Source: Symsagittifera roscoffensis (taxonomy: Eukaryota; Xenacoelomorpha; Acoela; Convolutidae). From it: a DNA stretch of 64,000 nucleotides. The DNA is taken from NCBI RefSeq assembly GCF_963678635.1, contig NC_087068.1:32428318-32492317 (forward strand), given 5' to 3'. Below are positions 35,460 to 44,652 of the stretch, in pieces; the stretch's first letter is position 1; each line of letters opens with the position of its first letter. Below the pieces are notes generated by a model that worked only from the letters and a program-made list of their open reading frames with translations, was not told the DNA's origin and made no database searches. The position numbers were made by a program, and so were the translations under genes.

Positions 35460-38400
35460 TTGCATCAGTTCTTTTATTTTCAATGGTTTTGTATCAATTC
35501 CATCATCTTGAAATTGTCATTTTGTATAAAAACAACTAAGTCCTTTCTTTGTTTGCTCATATGTGAACACCATTTGGCTTACGGTTCTGAATCCTCTATT
35601 TGCAAATGTTAGGTTGATTGCTTCATCCAGTACTCTCCTGTATTTTGATATGAGATCGTATCCAAAATCATCTAGAACTCGCTTTTTCAAACCTTTGCTC
35701 CTGAATTTGAATTTATCTTATTTGTTATCGTAGCAGCAATGTCTTGCAACACAAGCAGATCTTTTCTGTACATCTAATTTCTTCTCGGAAAGGTTCCGGC
35801 TCCCGTTTATCATGCTTTTTATGGTTACTGCAACACGTTCGAGGGAAGAAATTAGATTTTGCATCCGCCTTAAAAATGTCTCTTTCTTTTTTTCTGCAAG
35901 AGCTAAGTAAAGCGAATCTGTGTCCATCTCTACATGAAAAACACTGCAAAATAACTGTTCAATTTTTTAGCTTAAAACTAGATATCAGCATTCTCTGAGG
36001 GTGCTTTAACATTTCGCTCTCGATTGCACAGTTTTTCATGTTGTCTCCAATATCGTTTCTTCCAATTTGGGTGTTTTTGAAAATTGGAGGAAAGCTGGAT
36101 TATTTTGATTTTGTTTCGTCTGGAACAATTAAGTCGCACTGAACATAGCCAAAAAAAACCATTTTTTTTGCTAAATTGAAGCCTGTAGAAAGAAGTCTTT
36201 GTAGAAAAAGTGGGTTTTGACGTAATTTTTGATGTTGTCATTGGTTTTGAAACTTTCCAACCAGTCACACTCCCACGTTTCTTCAACTTTTTATCTTTTC
36301 TCTTCTATGTATTCCCGTCTCATATCATCCATCTCTCTCTTCTGATTACCTCATTCAATATCCTGTTCAATAAGGGACGAGCTTCTTGACAAGAACAGAA
36401 GTCGTAGAAACATCCCATTACTTCGAAAATTGTATTACCATTATCACAATAAAAGTCCACGTTACAACAGTAAAATTTTTTCTGTTTTCGAGATGTGAAA
36501 AAGCTCTCAATTTTGGATTCTGGTCTTTGATCCTGGAACAAATACATGAACATATTCTCAAATTTGCTAGATCGGTTATGTCTAGCTTAAGACTTCTGCA
36601 CATCGGTGTCAAACTCCCATCTCGTGTACAGTCCTGCTGGCGTATCTTGACACATTGAGAAAGGATAAAGCTGGCTTGCATCCAACGATCGATTTACATA
36701 TATTTGATGAAATTTTGATAAAACATCAACTAAAACTTTTCGGGTAAGCACAATGGAAGATCCACCATTCATGTCTTCTCTAATTTTTCACACAAATCTT
36801 TATCACTTTCGCAAGATGGATAACACTTATAACTTATAGATTTGTGTAGACATATGTTTGCTAGATTCCGAAGAGTACATCCAAGTTTTAACATATCTAT
36901 CCACTTGTTATAATGAAACTGAATCCTTTTCTGCATTGTTTTCTGGGTTGGAACTACATCCTTGTTTTTGTACCAGTGCAAAATGTCTTTGAGCAGAGTC
37001 ATTCCGTTTTTCTTCTAAGTCTCTGGTAAGGAATTATAATTATCCAAACCAGATGGAGGCGCAGTCTTATTTTGAATCATTTTTAGTGCTTGTTGTTCGT
37101 CAAACCCACTCTTTCTCAGCTTCTAATAGTCCTCAAAGACTTTGTCTAGAGGATTACTGTTTCTAAGTTTACTGACAAACAGCTTCATACGGTGGCAATT
37201 CGGGAAAATCAAGTTTGTCTGGGTTGTCAAACCATTCATCGGCAAAGAATCCTTTCGCTTCATAAGCTTTGAGAAAAGAATCCAGAGTAGTTGCTCCACC
37301 CAGAAATTTTACATCTCCAAACTTGAGGAAAATGAAATCGTTTGCTTTTTTGATGACTGATGTTTCTTGGACTTTATCGCAAATCAAATAAGGAATTCAG
37401 TAGGACTTGGTCATCAAAATCAAATCGTATCTACCGCCGCTAAATCCCAAGACAGGTAACATATCTCTACAGATGTTTTTGAAATCACTGAGTTGATTTT
37501 TTCGGAATTTCATTCATGCATTCATCGTCGTACTCAAATTTGTTACTTGATTAATTTTTCACCTCGTTCGTTTAGCTGATCAAAGATCTTTTTTATTTGA
37601 TCATTGACAGCATATTCAATATCTTGAAATGTCATTTTCAACTCCAGCTTACTTTTTTCAGCCAACAGTTCGAGGCTGCTTCAAAGTCAATTATCAAGTT
37701 CTGTAGATCCTTGTTGTACAAAAAGATGGGTTCATCAATCAGATTCGATGAGATAGACACTGAAATTGGAACAGGTTTTCCAATCCAGCTTGTAGTTTGT
37801 GTTTCTTTTATTTTCTCTAAAGGAACACAAATCGACTTCAAATCGAAAATGCTAGATTATTGAAAAGCTTGTTATCTTCAGAAACTGGAAGATTGAATCT
37901 TTCTAGCTTTTCAAACAAGGTTTCGCGGAGCTCATACACGTTCTTTGGAAAAAAAATGCCCCACTCGATCCTTGCATCTCACCAAATTTTTGTTAAATTT
38001 GTTGGATTTTTTGAAGAAAGCATCACAACCTGGACACCCATAATATTTGAAGAAGCTATCAATACCATTTGTACGGTTGATGTGAATGTTTAATCTCAGT
38101 AGTTTAACTGTTTTATCAAATCTTCTGATTCTTCGTTGTTCTAGTTCTCCTATATATTCTTTTTCTTGGATATCGAAATCGTACATAAAGATGCTTCTTT
38201 GCACAATTTCCTCGACAACAGGTAAGTCTTCTACTGAAACTCCATGAAAATTTTTAGGATCATGAACAGACTTTGTAATGAACTCGGTAAAGTATCTTGA
38301 AGTGTGAGAGTCGAGATCCTTGTGTCCGTTCATGCACATGGCCAATGCGCGGAAAAGACACGAATGGTCTTTGTATGGTTCCTTGTCTTTGTTAGATAAA

Positions 38401-39260
38401 AGAGAGTTCTCTTGCGTACGCCTTTGTGAAGGTTCGGGTAAGACAGAGTCCGGACATCCCATTGGAATGTTTTTAAGGAAAGCAGCAAAAGTTATGATGT
38501 TAGTAATCAACTTGATTCGCCAATTTGTTTTTTGTTGTTCTTGGGTACAATGCTCCTCAATATCAAACTTTTCCACTTTTCCTTGGATTGTTATCAAGCC
38601 TGGTTTAGTACAGAGCTAGTGGGTTTTTTCAAATGAAATACTGTTGTCATGGGCGAGGCTGCTTCGAGGCTGCTTCAAAGTCAATTATCAAGTTCTGTGG
38701 ATCCTTTTTGTACAAAAAGATGGGTTAATCAATCAGATTCGAGCGAGTGGGTTTTTTCAGAGCTAGTGGAATTTTTCAACTAAAATACTGTTTTCATGTG
38801 CGAGGCTGCTTCGAGGCTGCTTGAAAGTCAATTATCAAACAGAGCTAGAGGGTTTTTTAATAAAATACTGTTTTCATGGGCGTAGAAATATCGATATTTA
38901 CCAGTCTCATTATTTTGAAGAGCAAACCCCAGAGCAATTATGATTTTAGCGGCGAAAATGAGCATGTTGAAGACTTCTCCAAATTTCACGTTGATTATTT
39001 TAGTATCAAAATTGGACATTTGGAAGATAAATACATTATATCTCCCATGTTCCATCTCCTTATCTACCAGAACATGTTGACAAGCATTAAGTTCCTCATT
39101 CAGTTTTTGACCATACTCCCCTCCTTCCTCCACAATCTTGTTCAAATCCGTTAAGTATCACAAGGTTTCCGTTGCTTAGCTCCATGTTCCTTTTCCGATG
39201 TTGTTGGAGAGAGTAGTAACAAGAGAACTTCACTTTCTCGTTGCGGTTAAGAGCCGGCAT
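35460..39260 (-). pseudogene. Protein-primed DNA polymerase B (Polinton type), broken
   Basis: Read right to left: start MPALNRNEKV (39,260); a segment with ACQHVLVDKE and YRYFYAHE (39,145-38,828); the CLFRALA...F.GV....LP.VEE region with a zinc-finger-like YGCPGCDAFF (38,597-37,932); exonuclease region with SWIGKPVPISVSIS (37,841-37,638), where ExoI reads D-L-K instead of D-x-E; FLGGATTLDSFLKAY (37,387-37,169); a Cys-rich thumb-like part (37,002-36,769); motif A DASQLYP (36,662-36,682); WLCSV region (36,286-35,978); motif C DTDS (35,913-35,924); C-terminus. At least seven frames are used. Motif B is missing between A and C. In intact relatives this enzyme replicates the element from a terminal protein. 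Identity rests on recalled family motifs. Confidence 0.8.
38611..38882. repeat. Local patchwork of templated duplications inside the polymerase gene
   Basis: A ~42-bp phrase starting AGCTAG(T/A)G(G/A) and ending CTGTT(G/T)TCATG occurs three times (38,614, 38,761, 38,843). Between copies, GAGGCTGCTTCGAGGCTGCTT occurs twice (38,655 and 38,803). 38,664-38,741 is a diverged second copy of 37,671-37,748, ~1 kb away in the same gene. The pattern suggests template switching or repeated repair. Confidence 0.85.
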
Positions 39261-39440
39261 TATCTAAAAAATAAAAAAAAACTGGGACTTTAGAAGCGTT
39301 CCAAAGTTAATGATAAAAAATACTAATTGATTTAAAAAATTACTTTTTTCCTTTTCGCAAAATAACGATTTGTAAAACTTGACGTGGAATTCAATTTACT
39401 GTTTCTGATTGGCAAACAAACTTAATAATTTAATCCAATA
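39261..39440. other. AT-rich spacer with CCAAT-like motifs
   Basis: Left of the satellite; no gene seen. It contains CTGATTGG near 39,407 and CCAATAAAA near 39,434, which resemble CCAAT boxes on opposite strands. It could be the upstream region of the Polinton polymerase or of the ORF at 39,963. Confidence 0.35.
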
Positions 39441-39885
39441 AAAATGAGCGTATTTATACTAACAATGACGTCATCGCCTACAAAATTATCTTTTTGGGCC
39501 ATGACGTCAGCCTTCGAACAGAAATGGTGTCACCGCCCACACAAGTTTCCTTTTAATGGTAATAAAGTCATTTTGTGAAAAGAAAAGACGTCATCTCCAA
39601 CGCAATTTTCCTTTTATGGTAATTGACTTCATTCTATAAAAAAATGACGCAGTTTCCCTTTTGTGGTAATGACGTCATTCCTTAAACAGAAGTGACCTCA
39701 CCACCCATGCAGTTTTTACTTTTTTGGTAATGACGTCATTCTATAAAGAGAGGTGACGTCACCGCCCATGAAATTTTCCTTTTATCGTAGTGACGTCATT
39801 CTTTAAAAAGAAGTGACCTCACCACCCACGCAATTTTTACTTTTATGGTATTGACGTCATCGCCTACGCAACTTTTTAAGTGTGG
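39440..39885. repeat. ~61-bp satellite with TGACGTCA palindromes
   Basis: About seven degenerate tandem units. Each has TTTTATGGTAATGACGTCATTC followed by a second site of the type GTGAC(G/C)TCACC(G/A)CCCA(C/T)GCA. Perfect TGACGTCA octamers occur at 39,466, 39,502, 39,670, 39,730, 39,754, 39,791 and 39,852; the last units are spaced 60-61 bp. Several further sites differ by one base. TGACGTCA is the full CRE/ATF-CREB palindrome, so the array may act as an enhancer, or may simply be a satellite that happens to carry it. Confidence 0.9.
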
Positions 39886-39962
39886 AGAAAATTCGAGACA
39901 TAACTTTGGATGAAATATAATCATTACTCTAGAAAAAAGAAAATGTTTCTTGTGATTTCCTT

Positions 39963-40166
39963 ATGGATGAACTAGATGTAGATTCTTACTTTTTTCACAC
40001 TTTTTTGGACGTTTCTGTTGTCCAAAATAGAGTTCTCCGACAAAATAAAAGTTTACGGGAAATTTACTCAATCAAAGAGTTTACTTTTGAACCGATTATT
40101 GATTATCAAAGCTGTAAAATTACGGCTGAGTTACACTTGACAAGAAAAGAAATTTTATTTATTTAA
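39963..40166 (+). CDS. Hypothetical protein, 67 residues
   Basis: An ATG-initiated frame begins about 80 bp after the TGACGTCA satellite. The protein is acidic at the N-terminus (MDELDVDSYFF) and mixed afterwards, with no signal peptide, membrane segment or known motif. It ends at TAA 40,164-40,166. I do not recognise a family. It could be a real small gene, a first exon or chance; its codon use is not obviously non-random. Confidence 0.25.
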   Translation: MDELDVDSYFFHTFLDVSVVQNRVLRQNKSLREIYSIKEFTFEPIIDYQSCKITAELHLTRKEILFI

Positions 40167-40689
40167 GAAAAACTGAGTCGAACGATAGTATATCAAGATT
40201 TTTTTTATCCCCTACCCATTATTCAACTTTGTAAAAACTACCCAGCAAAGTTCTTTGTTCCTTCATTTTTTTAAAAGATTTTCAAAGTTCAAAATCCTGC
40301 CTGACCAAGTTTTAGTTCAGATTTCCAGAGATTTGCTTTGATAAATTCATCAACTTTGAGTTATCCTCTCAAATTTACATCAAAATCCAAGAACTTGACT
40401 ATCTACTCAAAATCAGCAATTTTCTATTGATTATGTAGAAAAAAAACAATTAACTTGCTGAAAAAAATTGTGAAAATGCTGATTGCATGCTATTTTTTTG
40501 TTACTTAGATCGGAAATATTTCTTGTTTTTACAGCATACAAAATTTGGTCATTTATTTTTGCGATCACTTTTTTGTATATTTCTACTGAATGAGAACAAA
40601 AAAGTCCTTCAAAGGATTCTGATTGGAAACGACCACAATCTAAATAAGGAAAGTCAATACTGATTGGTTAAACCCACACATTCGAGTTG

Positions 40690-40840
40690 AAGGTACCCCT
40701 CACTCCTAACTAAAAATCATTTTACTTTCAATTTAACTACCGTCAACTACCTCCTCTCTCAGCTCTAAATACTTCAATTTCACCCTAAGTACCGTCAATC
40801 ACCTCCCTCTCAACTGTAAACCAATCGTTTTTTTTACTCT
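40690..40840. repeat. ~50-bp tandem repeat, about three units
   Basis: TACCGTCAA(C/T)(T/C)ACCTCC followed by CTCTCA(G/A)CT(C/G)TAAA occurs at 40,738 and 40,790 (52-bp spacing), with a weaker first unit near 40,693. It lies directly upstream of the ATG at 40,868. Two CTGATTGG motifs (about 40,619 and 40,666) precede it. Possible promoter repeats. Confidence 0.6.
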
Positions 40841-40867
40841 GTGTCTTTTACTCATTTATTATTCAAA

Positions 40868-41367
40868 ATGATCTTCTCAGTGCAAAACAGCAACCTTATG
40901 TTCTCGGTAGAATTTTCGCCTCATCTAGTACAAATTCAAGTGCTAGAAACAGTCTCTAGATTTTTTCAGCACGAATTGACATCCCAATTCAAGTCTGGCA
41001 CATGGTGGAATTGATGCGCAAGGATGTCAACGAACATCTTTTAATGCAAGTACCCATCACAGAGAACCAACATGGAAAAATGCAAATGATGGAGGAAGTG
41101 GCTGTGCATGAGGGAATGAAATAACCCGACACTCATGACTCTAAATATGTGGCTCAACCAATTGACGATTTCTTCTTTCTTTGGAAAGAGGGATCATTGG
41201 AGAACCCAAATACCATCGAAGAGGATCAGGGGTTCTCTGAGCCAAGGACTCCAGTCAGCGATCCACCAAGACAACCAGCGGCGATGGAGGCAAGACCAGC
41301 TTTGCGCTTCATTGAGAACTTGCAAAATTTTGAGAACTCAGCTGCCCGACAGTTCTTTGAATTGTAA
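40868..41367 (+). pseudogene. Unidentified small gene or pseudogene, possibly spliced
   Basis: An ATG at 40,868 opens 48 codons to a TGA. A good 3' splice site (TTTTTTCAG, ending ~40,970) is followed by a different open frame (RIDIPIQVWHMVELMRKDVNEH...) to a TAA at ~41,122-41,124. The same frame reopens at once (…KYVAQPIDDFFFLWKEG…, Glu/Pro-rich) to a stop at 41,365-41,367. The frame on both sides of the TAA looks protein-like, so this is either a pseudogene with a nonsense change or two genes. I could not find a 5' exon that joins the acceptor in phase. GC content is higher than the surroundings. No family recognised. Confidence 0.35.
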
Positions 41368-41459
41368 ATAAGTTTGTTATTGTTTGTGTTTTGTAATTTA
41401 GTTTTTTTTGGATCTATTAATTTTTTTTGAGATATAGGAAAAAAGAGATAAGGTTATAG

Positions 41460-42700
41460 AAAATTTGGTTAGAAATACTTGCACACGGATTAAAAATCGA
41501 ACCAATTTTGCAATTGGCAAATGGTTTTACAAAATTTTATCGCAAAGATAGTAGGAAAATTAAATCAATTTGAACATCTTATAAGAATTTTCACAAACTT
41601 TTTTTGCACACATGATAAAAATTTCATTGCAATTTTCAATTTTTCCACACATGATAGAAACATTATTACATTTTTGCAAAGTTTTTCATAGAGTTTTGTG
41701 GACACTTGTTAGAAAAATTTTAAAAAAATCTCGGGTTTTCAGGAAGAGATCATAAGTTTTTTCGCAAGATTGTAACAAGATCGCACTATTGAAAATTAAA
41801 ATCAATGAATTTCTTTGTTTTATTTTGAGCATTAAAAAATTGATGTTTTACATGTTTATTGTTCATAAATACCAGAAAAACAATGTATTAGGATAGGGAA
41901 TGTCACTCAAAATTATCAATAATGAAAAATTTTTAGCAACAATTTAACAAGTTTCTTACAATAAAACTTTTCAATTCTGCTTTTGCATAAAAAAAAATAA
42001 GTTTCGTTTTCGCAAATGCTTTTTAAAGAGTCATGAATAAAGTTATATCATGCAAAAATTTTTCTCGAAAAATTTTGCATACATGATAAAAACATCATTA
42101 CATTTTTTGCAACTTGAAAAAAATTTCATAAAATTTTGCACACTTGTTAAAAAAATCAAAAACATTCTCGCAAATTCAGCAAAATTCATAAATTTTTTGC
42201 ATACTTGTTGGAAAGTTAAAACATTTTTTTTACAAATGGTAAAAAATTTTACTCAGAGTTTTGAATACTTGATGGAAAATATTTTGCATTTAAAAAGTTA
42301 GTATACAAGTTTTTCTTACATTGTAATTGAAAAAATGTATGAAACACTTTTTTCTGTCTTTTATCATTAGTAAAATCACTTTTCGCACGTGTTTGGCTCT
42401 GAATCATCAAAAAAGAATGTGTTTAGATTAGGATTGGGACTCGAAGACACCAATAAAAAAAAGTTTCAGCAAGAAATAAATAAATTTCCTACACTAAAAC
42501 TTTGCGTTTTTCGGATTTCATAATAAAAAAGAAATAAAGTTTTTTGCAAAATTTTATTAAGAAACTCAAAAAAAAAGTTCCGTGAAGCAAAAAATTTTCT
42601 CAAAAAAAACGCACACTTGTTCAAGAGTGATTATAATTTTTGCATCTTGTAAAAAAAGCAACATAAATTTATTCGTTGAAAAGCTTTTTAAATAAAATAA
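41460..42700. repeat. Degenerate AT-rich repeat with ~540-bp higher order
   Basis: A short phrase TTTTGCA(C/T)AC(A/T)TG(A/T)TAAAAA recurs in degenerate form near 41,605, 41,642, 41,695, 42,070, 42,134, 42,198, 42,260 and 42,608, often ~64 bp apart. On a larger scale 41,881-42,120 and 42,421-42,660 align (TTAG(C/G)A(T/A)(T/A)AGGGAATG-like start, TTTC(T/C)TACA(A/C)TAAAACTTT, AATAAGTTT). No gene seen. Confidence 0.55.
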
Positions 42701-44220
42701 TTTTAATTTTGACAAATTTTTTATGAGGAAACATTCAAAAATTAATAGAGAAATTGACTCGCTTGCTATTTACAATACCATAACCATCAATAAAAGAGTC
42801 AGTTTTTCTCAACAAATCAGATTCTTTTTTTGAGTTTTGAGCTTTTCGAATTCTGTCTAAAAATGCTGAGCCAACAGTTTGAGAAGATGCAATTTTTTTA
42901 TTAGAACTTAGATAATGTTTTTTGAAATTTTTCGAAACGAGTCGTTTCCTTGATACGCTTGGTGTTTTTCAGATCCTTTCCAAGGTAAATTAGGCTGAAT
43001 ACCCTAACTAAGCTGATTGAATACTTCCCCACTTGATGTGACATTACTTGAAGAGAATCTGTGTTTGTACAAAGTGTAAAGACAATCAATTTCTTGATAT
43101 ATGTATTGATATTTGTCTAGTCTCTGAAAAATTTGGCAATAGATGTTTCTATTAAAGTTAAATGAAACTTGCAATTTTCCAACTAATAGAAAGAATCGTG
43201 GGTAGACACGCAATAATCTTGGTTACTATATGTTTTTTGTAAAACTAATAATAATTTATGATTATTATCTGAATGAAAGTTGGGAAGAACTTGACACATA
43301 GCAGCTGCCATTGGGAAGAATAAATTTTTGCAGAAATTGGTGGATTGATATAGTAGTAGTAACGCCTACTCATTTTCCATCCAGGAACAATTCATACAAA
43401 ACCTTCCAGATTTGATGCTACTTCTATGTATGAAAATTGCGATGACTCATACTGCTTACTTCCATTTTCATTTAACCTCAAAATCATTTCTCTCATTTAT
43501 CCTCATCTGATCAGTTTTCTCTTCAAAAATGTACTCCAAAAAAGACTTTAAACTCAATTATAATGAAACTTCAAGTAATCAAAAAAGAATTGAGAGATTT
43601 TTTTGGTTCCAAAAATCCTACAGATGGAAAATGTACTTCGAACCGTTCTTTCAACTTTTAAAAGTAAATTATTTGGGACAATTTGAAAAGTCCTAACAAT
43701 TCTATCACAGTGAAAAAGAAAGAAGAGCAATATCGGGTATCGGCAACCCCACATTCAGATTCGACTCTTCAATTCATAGGAAAATGAAGACATGAAGCAA
43801 CTTGCACATGTCAACTAAACTTCAAATGAATTCAAAGAGCTGTTTCAAATTTTGGGAGATTTTATGTTTGTTGATAATTGTAAATCTCAGTATCGTTTTG
43901 TGATGTTTTTTATGTTTGGTAATTGAAATATTAATTGTTCAAAACTATTTTTTCTGACTGAAGTGTACATTCAGGGCTACGATATCTGAGGAAAAGTCAG
44001 ATAAATGGTACAATTTCATCAAAATTGACTTAAGACACTAACCAATTATCAGTTGATTTTACAGTATTTTTTGATGAAAATACAAGAAAACTTATTTAGT
44101 TAGTTTTCAATCAAATTTTCAGTAAATTTTGTCCTATTCGAACAAAAGTACAAACAAGAATGTATAAATAGTTGAAAACATTGTAATTATTTTTCGCAAT
44201 TCTGTATTTCATTGGTTGTT
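42700..44220. other. AT-rich region, no gene recognised
   Basis: Only short chance frames are present (e.g. minus-strand 43,004-43,213). No protein motifs, RNA gene or tandem repeat could be supported. Confidence 0.5.
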
Positions 44221-44239
44221 TTCAACTTTTTTCGCCATA

Positions 44240-44424
44240 ATTTGAGGTTTTGATTGGCTACATGAAAAACCTAAGAACAAATTAGACTCTTTATAAAGGA
44301 AAAAAAATATTATTTGATAATTGTTTTTACACATTAAATTAAAAATGATTCAGCACTTCGATATTTTTCAAGTTTCTTAGTTTTTATTTCACTGAAAGAT
44401 ATATTTCTATCAAAAGCGTTCACA
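44240..44424 (+). promoter_or_regulatory. Possible promoter with CCAAT box and TATA
   Basis: TGATTGGCTA (reverse CCAAT) near 44,252 is followed ~40 bp later by TTTATAAAGG near 44,291, and the ATG of the next frame lies ~135 bp downstream. The order and spacing of CCAAT and TATA fit a polymerase II core promoter. ATTGGTTG near 44,213 is a second CCAAT-like site. Confidence 0.4.
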
Positions 44425-44652
44425 ATGTCTGAAATGGATATTTATCAGATTTTAGGATGGTCGAACTACTACAAAAAAAAACAGCGAGCAAATCACTTTA
44501 TACATATAGCTCATTACATCAAGCAGAAGCACTTTTCTGTTCAACATGGGGTTAAATATGGAAAAGAGGCTCAGCAGTTTCCAGACACACTCCAAGAGAA
44601 GGTAGAAAATTCTTTACTGAACCTGAAAAGCCTCTACAATTGTGATAAATAA
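44425..44652 (+). CDS. Hypothetical protein, 75 residues
   Basis: An intronless frame starts MSEMDIYQILGWSNYYKKKQRANHF and is rich in Lys, Gln, His and Tyr, with predicted helical character. The composition (GC higher than the flanks) and the upstream CCAAT/TATA pair favour a real gene over chance. No known domain, no signal peptide. A polyadenylation-like TATTAAA follows about 10 bp after the stop. I do not recognise it. Confidence 0.4.
   Translation: MSEMDIYQILGWSNYYKKKQRANHFIHIAHYIKQKHFSVQHGVKYGKEAQQFPDTLQEKVENSLLNLKSLYNCDK

Larger units (their letters stand above)
34404..39260 (-). mobile_element. Polinton/Maverick element with the only near-full-length polymerase
   Basis: 34,404-36,804 is the counterpart of unit III (11,809-14,211). 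From 36,805 the sequence continues into the N-terminal half of the same polymerase, ending at a Met codon at 39,258-39,260. The tail (34,404-35,460) is non-coding with the plus-strand frame broken by stops. I see no capsid, protease, ATPase or integrase genes of a full Polinton within the window. Confidence 0.75.

Noticed and set aside
39440-39885. CRISPR-like array
   Set aside because: Units are continuous degenerate tandem repeats with no unique spacers, and the genome is animal.
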